DNA from: an uncultured bacterium | GTDB lineage: Bacteria; Eisenbacteria; RBG-16-71-46; CAIMUX01 | DNA length: 8,717 nt | Direction: 5' to 3' | NCBI GenBank assembly: GCA_946886185.1 | Contig: CAMPIC010000088.1 | Location: forward strand, 1 to 8,717 | Part shown: positions 5,342-8,717 of the stretch, piece after piece | Position numbering within the stretch: the first letter of the stretch is position 1 | How the letters are laid out: each line of letters opens with the position of its first letter | Notes under the pieces: generated by a model | What the model saw: the letters and a program-made list of their open reading frames with translations, nothing else | The model's database searches: none | Told to the model about the DNA's origin: nothing | Made by a program: the position numbers and the translations under genes

Positions 5342-7467
5342 TGGATGCGCATGACGTGATCGAGTCTTATGTGCGCGATGTCGCGCGTTATCTGCGCCGC
5401 GATGCCCGCAACGACGTCGCCTTCGAACTGCGCGCGCTGCTCCACGACGAGCTTGCGGCCAAGGCGGCAGAGCGGGGCCGCGAGCCAGACCGGGCGATGG
5501 CGATGAAAGTTCTCGCGCCGCTCGGACGTCCCTCGCAGATGGCGGCGCGCTATCGGCCGCGCGATCCGCTGGTGGAGCCGGAGGACAATCACAACTTCGT
5601 GATCTGGGCGATCGTCGGCATCGTAGCGCTGTTGGCACTGGGCCGCAGCGGCGATGATCTGATGCGCTGGATCGGGATCCTCTTCGTCGTGTTCGCGCTC
5701 ATCGGCTGGGCGCGCCGGCGCTCGCCTGCTGGTCGTTTCACATGGCGCCCGCACGCGCAGGACCTGCCCGCTCGCGGCTGGCGATGGTCCGCGCTGGCGT
5801 CGGCTGTGGCGATGGCCGTGTTTCCGCTGGCGATGTACCTCTCGCCTCAGGCTTTCTGGGAAATTGCCACGTTCGGCAAGGGCAGTTCGACCGGACTGGC
5901 CCTCTCCGATGCGTTCCTCGGCAGTTGGCAACGCGTCGCCACCTTGAGTTGCCTCGTACTCGTCGTCGGCAACTACCTGATCGTCGCGATACGGAACGGC
6001 TGGCGTCGCTGGAACCGGCGCATCGACATCGCCAGCCATGTCGCGCTCGGCGTCATGCTGCTGATGCACGCCGCTCCCATGACGACGTTCATCGATCGGA
6101 GGCCGTTCTCGATCTTCGCCGCGCCGGAGGCGGACGCGATCGCCATGCCATGGTTCGGCGTCGCCGCCGCCATCACTCTCCTGTCTGCGCTGTACGACAT
6201 GTATCGGGAATGGATGCGGATCGAGCCCGCTCCCGCTGCGGGACGCCACGGCTCCACGGGTTCGGCTGCGATCCTGTCCATCGCGGTTGGCCTCGCGATG
6301 TCGATGAGCGTGGTCGCGACGCCGGCCAGCGCCTTGCGAACGCAGAAAGTAGACGGGTTCTTCGCGAAGCCGGTCTTCCTCACCGCCCCACCAGGCGACA
6401 CGCGTCTTTTCGTGCTCGAGCAACGAGGACGCGTGCGCATCGTCGAGAACGGCCAGCAGCTCGCAATTCCCTTCCTCGACATCAGCACACGCGTGCAGTT
6501 CGACGGCACCTTCCAAGGCCTTCTCGGAATGGCGTTTCATCCGGACTACGCGACCAACGGCGAGTTCTATGTCAACTACACCTTCACCGGCGGCGACACG
6601 CGGGTGTCGCGATTCCATGTCTCCGGGAATCCGAATCGAGCCAATACGCAGTCGGAGGAGGTGCTCCTCACCATCGATCAACCGAACCCGTTACACAACG
6701 GCGGATACATGGCGTTCGGTCCGGACGACGGCTACCTCTACATTGGAATGGGTGACGGCGGGCCCGAATCAGATCCGGATGACCGCGCGCAGGATCCTTC
6801 ATCTCTCCTCGGAAAAATCCTGCGTATCGACGTGGGCGGCGACTTTCCATATACGGTTCCGCCGGACAACCCCTTCGTGGGAGAGCCGGGATACCGGCCG
6901 GAGATCTGGGCGCTCGGGCTGCGCGAACCATGGGGAATGACGTTCGATCGGGAAACCCACGACCTGTGGATCGCGGACGTGGGCAACTCCCGGTTCGAGG
7001 AGATCAATTTTCAGCCCGCCGGCGATCCTGGAGGACACAACTATGGATGGAAACGGATGGAAGGAATGCACTGCTTCGAACCGCCGGGCGGCTGCGACGA
7101 TGGAACCTTGACCTGGCCCATCCACGAGTATTCGCACTCCAACGGATGCTCGGTGAACGGCGGCTACGTATATCGAGGCAAAGGCATTCCCGGGTTGGCC
7201 GGCACGTACTTCTTCTCCGATTACTGCACTCGTCAGATCTGGACTTCCGGTACGACGGCCAGCAGATCTCGGCTTTCACGGATCGCTCCGCCGAGCTCGA
7301 GCCGCCGGGAGCCGGTACGTTCACCTTCCTGGCTGGGTTCGGCGAGGACGGGTTCGGCGAGCTCTATGTCATCGACTGGCACTGGGACGAAGCCCTCGGC
7401 GAGGTTCACAAGATCCTTCCCGATCCGTCCGATGTCGCCCACGAGCATTCGATCACGGCAGACCTGA
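5341..7467 (+). CDS. HAAS-like membrane protein fused to PQQ-dependent sugar dehydrogenase-type beta-propeller (frameshifted at the C-terminus)
   Basis: Residues 1-80 form a charged helical domain (VIESYVRDVARYLRRDARNDV, with LGRPSQMAARYRP near its end) like the HAAS/DUF1700 domains found beside PadR genes. Six membrane helices follow at about 86-101, 107-124, 150-167, 199-217, 230-246 and 268-285. Arg-rich loops at 124-148, 218-229 and 286-307 suit the cytoplasmic side. A seventh helix (308-327) ends in ATPASA, a signal-peptidase-like site at 331/332, and puts the rest in the periplasm. From 332 on it is a soluble glucose-dehydrogenase/HHIP-like propeller: LLGMAFHPDY, then LHNGG with His452 at the position of the PQQ-site catalytic base, and LGLREPWG with Arg528. 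The dehydrogenase oxidises sugars or related alcohols with PQQ in this family; the substrate here is unknown. True sequence ends about Trp634 (7240-7242); residues beyond are out of frame. The ATG overlaps the padR stop. Two fused genes, or internal initiation of the propeller, are alternatives. Confidence 0.85.
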   Translation: MDAHDVIESYVRDVARYLRRDARNDVAFELRALLHDELAAKAAERGREPDRAMAMKVLAPLGRPSQMAARYRPRDPLVEPEDNHNFVIWAIVGIVALLALGRSGDDLMRWIGILFVVFALIGWARRRSPAGRFTWRPHAQDLPARGWRWSALASAVAMAVFPLAMYLSPQAFWEIATFGKGSSTGLALSDAFLGSWQRVATLSCLVLVVGNYLIVAIRNGWRRWNRRIDIASHVALGVMLLMHAAPMTTFIDRRPFSIFAAPEADAIAMPWFGVAAAITLLSALYDMYREWMRIEPAPAAGRHGSTGSAAILSIAVGLAMSMSVVATPASALRTQKVDGFFAKPVFLTAPPGDTRLFVLEQRGRVRIVENGQQLAIPFLDISTRVQFDGTFQGLLGMAFHPDYATNGEFYVNYTFTGGDTRVSRFHVSGNPNRANTQSEEVLLTIDQPNPLHNGGYMAFGPDDGYLYIGMGDGGPESDPDDRAQDPSSLLGKILRIDVGGDFPYTVPPDNPFVGEPGYRPEIWALGLREPWGMTFDRETHDLWIADVGNSRFEEINFQPAGDPGGHNYGWKRMEGMHCFEPPGGCDDGTLTWPIHEYSHSNGCSVNGGYVYRGKGIPGLAGTYFFSDYCTRQIWTSGTTASRSRLSRIAPPSSSRREPVRSPSWLGSARTGSASSMSSTGTGTKPSARFTRSFPIRPMSPTSIRSRQT

Positions 7468-7730
7468 TCCAGAGGGTGTCTCCCGAGCCGTTTTCTTCAC
7501 GCACATCGATTTGGCTGCAGGGGAATTCATCCGCGCCCGCCGTTCTCGAAATCATCGATCCGAACGGCCGCCGCGTCTGGCAGCAGACGGTCGTGCACCC
7601 GGAAGGATCGCATCGGATCGAATGGAACGGAACGGATGCGTCGGGAAGGCCGGTGCCTTCGGGCGTCTACTACCTCCACGCCCGCCAGGCGGATCGAGTC
7701 GAAAGACGGACGCTGCATCTGATCCGATGA
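7245..7730 (+). pseudogene. Displaced C-terminus of the dehydrogenase: last propeller segment and FlgD-like Ig domain
   Basis: Frame 3 carries the natural continuation of the preceding gene: FRYDGQQISAFTDRSAEL, then GFGEDGFGELYVIDW and GEVHKILP, which close the beta-propeller. A spacer follows, then an 80-residue Ig-like domain (LEIIDPNGRRVW, HRIEWNGTDASGRPVPSGVYYL), ending with TGA 7728-7730. The Ig domain is of the FlgD/T9SS-sorting-like kind with the typical W-(D/N)G-x-D-x-x-G-x-P-x-x-SG-x-Y pattern; in several environmental phyla it ends secreted proteins. Adding one T within ACTTCC (7243-7248) gives W-T-F-R-Y-D-G and restores one protein of 796 residues. There is no start codon or ribosome binding site for separate translation. 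It is a frameshifted gene part, or the result of a one-base sequencing error. Confidence 0.8.
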
Positions 7731-7765
7731 GCTCGCGCTGCAAATCCCATGTCGGGTAACCACGA

Positions 7766-7795
7766 TTGCCCTTGCTGGTTGCCGCGTTCGATACT
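7766..7795 (+). promoter_or_regulatory. Candidate promoter of the CBS-HPF gene
   Basis: TTGCCC (7766-7771) and GATACT (7790-7795) each match four of six consensus positions, with an 18-base spacer and a leader of about 40 bases before the ATG. It is weak by sequence and given because a new transcript is expected after the preceding stop at 7730. Confidence 0.25.
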
Positions 7796-7840
7796 GGCTT
7801 TGTCCCGGGGCTTTCGCTGATGCCTGGAAAGGAGCCTGCC

Positions 7841-8659
7841 ATGCGCGTCCAAGAGATCATGAGCACCCCCGTCGTGACCGTCGAGCCGGATGAGCCAGCC
7901 AGCAGCGCCTGGTCGCGCATGCAGAAGAATCACTTTCGCCATCTGGTAGTCACGGAAGGGTCGAGATTGCTCGGAGTCATCTCCGAGAGAGATCTCGGAG
8001 GGCGAGAAGGGGCGACCGTCCGCCGGAATCGAACCGTTCGCGATCTCATGACTCCGGGCGCAACCACGGTCCCGCCAACCATCACCTTGCGGCAGGCTGC
8101 CAATCTGATGCGCGGGCAACTCATCGGCTGCCTTCCGGTCATGGACGGAAAGGAGATCGTCGGGATCGTGACCGCGACCGATGTGCTCCACGAGCTCAAA
8201 CGCGGCACGTTCGGACGACTCACGCCGGAGCTCGGACGCGATCGTGTTCGCACACCGGACAGCGCGAAGCGGGCGCCTCTCCCGAAGCAAGTGAGCAAGG
8301 CAGAGAAGCGGACCATCGATCCTGCTACAGCGGAGGGAACGCCCGCATTCATCCGTGCCGTCGGCGTCGAGGTGGATCCGGCCGACCGCGAGTACTTGCG
8401 GCGCAAGCTCGGCCGCAACCTCGGCAAGTTCGAGCCTGCGGTGGAACGCGCCAGCGTGCGTATCGAGGACATCAACGGTCCTCGCGGCGGGCTCGACAAG
8501 CTGTGCAGGATCAAGGTGGTGCTGCGCGGCCTACCGAGCGTGGTCGTCGAGGAACGACATGGCTCGCTTCAGGCGGCGATGGACGGCGCTCTCAAGCGGG
8601 TCGAAAGGGCGGTGCGCCGGGCCACGGAACGGCGGAACACACGGAAGTTCCGCAGATAA
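7841..8659 (+). CDS. Two-CBS-domain protein fused to an HPF/RaiA-like ribosome-hibernation domain
   Basis: The 272-residue protein starts at ATG 7841 with an excellent AAAGGAG (GGAG at 7831-7834) six bases upstream. CBS domain 1 spans about 1-58 ([35 protein letters not shown]). CBS domain 2 spans 65-121 ([35 protein letters not shown]). CBS pairs bind AMP, ATP or related nucleotides. A basic linker (122-169) leads to a C-terminal domain at 170-272. There [36 protein letters not shown] and [19 protein letters not shown] match HPF/RaiA (YfiA)-family ribosome-associated proteins, which occupy the 30S A/P-site region and silence or pair ribosomes in starvation. The Arg-rich tail fits rRNA contact. 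The inferred role is nucleotide-sensing control of ribosome hibernation. Both domain types are clear; the coupling is inference. It appears monocistronic, cytoplasmic and intact. Confidence 0.88.
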   Translation: MRVQEIMSTPVVTVEPDEPASSAWSRMQKNHFRHLVVTEGSRLLGVISERDLGGREGATVRRNRTVRDLMTPGATTVPPTITLRQAANLMRGQLIGCLPVMDGKEIVGIVTATDVLHELKRGTFGRLTPELGRDRVRTPDSAKRAPLPKQVSKAEKRTIDPATAEGTPAFIRAVGVEVDPADREYLRRKLGRNLGKFEPAVERASVRIEDINGPRGGLDKLCRIKVVLRGLPSVVVEERHGSLQAAMDGALKRVERAVRRATERRNTRKFRR

Positions 8660-8717
8660 ATCCGGGTGGTGTCCAGACGGAGCGGGTGTGTTCGCACCGA
8701 AGCGCCTCTCCCCGACC

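Noticed and set aside
6213..6215. An internal ATG as separate start for the dehydrogenase part.
   Set aside because: No convincing ribosome binding site precedes it and the frame is continuous from 5341. It is kept only as an alternative explanation in the gene entry.
5302..6681. A 459-codon minus-strand open frame opposite the membrane-dehydrogenase gene.
   Set aside because: It is very rich in Arg, His and Asp, as expected for an antisense shadow of GC-rich coding sequence. The plus strand has helices and PQQ-site motifs.
8660..8717. A short GGTG/CACC inverted pair after the CBS-HPF gene as a terminator.
   Set aside because: A four-pair stem with no T-run, too weak to call. Nothing else is seen in these last 58 bases.

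Overview
The window is GC-rich bacterial chromosomal DNA with short intergenic gaps and frequent GTG starts. It looks like ordinary genome from an under-sampled lineage. There is no phage, insertion sequence, CRISPR array, tRNA or rRNA. The best taxonomic hint is the C-terminal FlgD/T9SS-like Ig domain on a secreted beta-propeller. That architecture is common in environmental phyla such as Candidatus Eisenbacteria and other FCB-like groups, so a soil or groundwater metagenomic source is plausible, but I cannot assign a phylum.

Layout from left to right: (1) 3-896, minus strand: the first 298 codons of uvrA, running off the left edge, with a candidate promoter and near-palindromes upstream. 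(2) 1061-1371, plus: a decayed VapC-like PIN toxin remnant that lacks its N-terminus, carries a one-base frameshift and has lost a catalytic acidic position. (3) 1443-2501, plus: a cytoplasmic class-C beta-lactamase-fold serine hydrolase. (4) 2610-3050, plus: a small unrecognised envelope protein. (5) 3051-3395: a non-coding gap with two tight hairpins. (6) 3396-4847, plus: an RNB-domain (RNase II/R-like) exoribonuclease of the short type without cold-shock domains. (7) 4946-5341, plus: a promoter with an embedded inverted repeat, then a PadR regulator. (8) 5341-7730, plus: a gene translationally coupled to padR. It encodes an N-terminal HAAS-like domain, six membrane helices, a seventh helix ending in a signal-peptidase-like site, a PQQ-dependent sugar-dehydrogenase-type beta-propeller and a FlgD-like Ig domain. 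A single-base frameshift near 7245 separates the last 161 codons. (9) 7841-8659, plus: a protein with two CBS domains fused to a ribosome-hibernation (HPF/RaiA-like) domain.

Two parts deserve attention. The first is the PadR locus, where a membrane protein of the kind normally paired with PadR regulators is fused in frame to an exported PQQ-type dehydrogenase, in a topologically consistent way. The second is the CBS-CBS-HPF protein, which suggests direct adenine-nucleotide control of ribosome hibernation. Both frameshifts in the window (PIN remnant and dehydrogenase) are repaired by adding one base to a short homopolymer, so sequencing error is a real alternative to gene decay.
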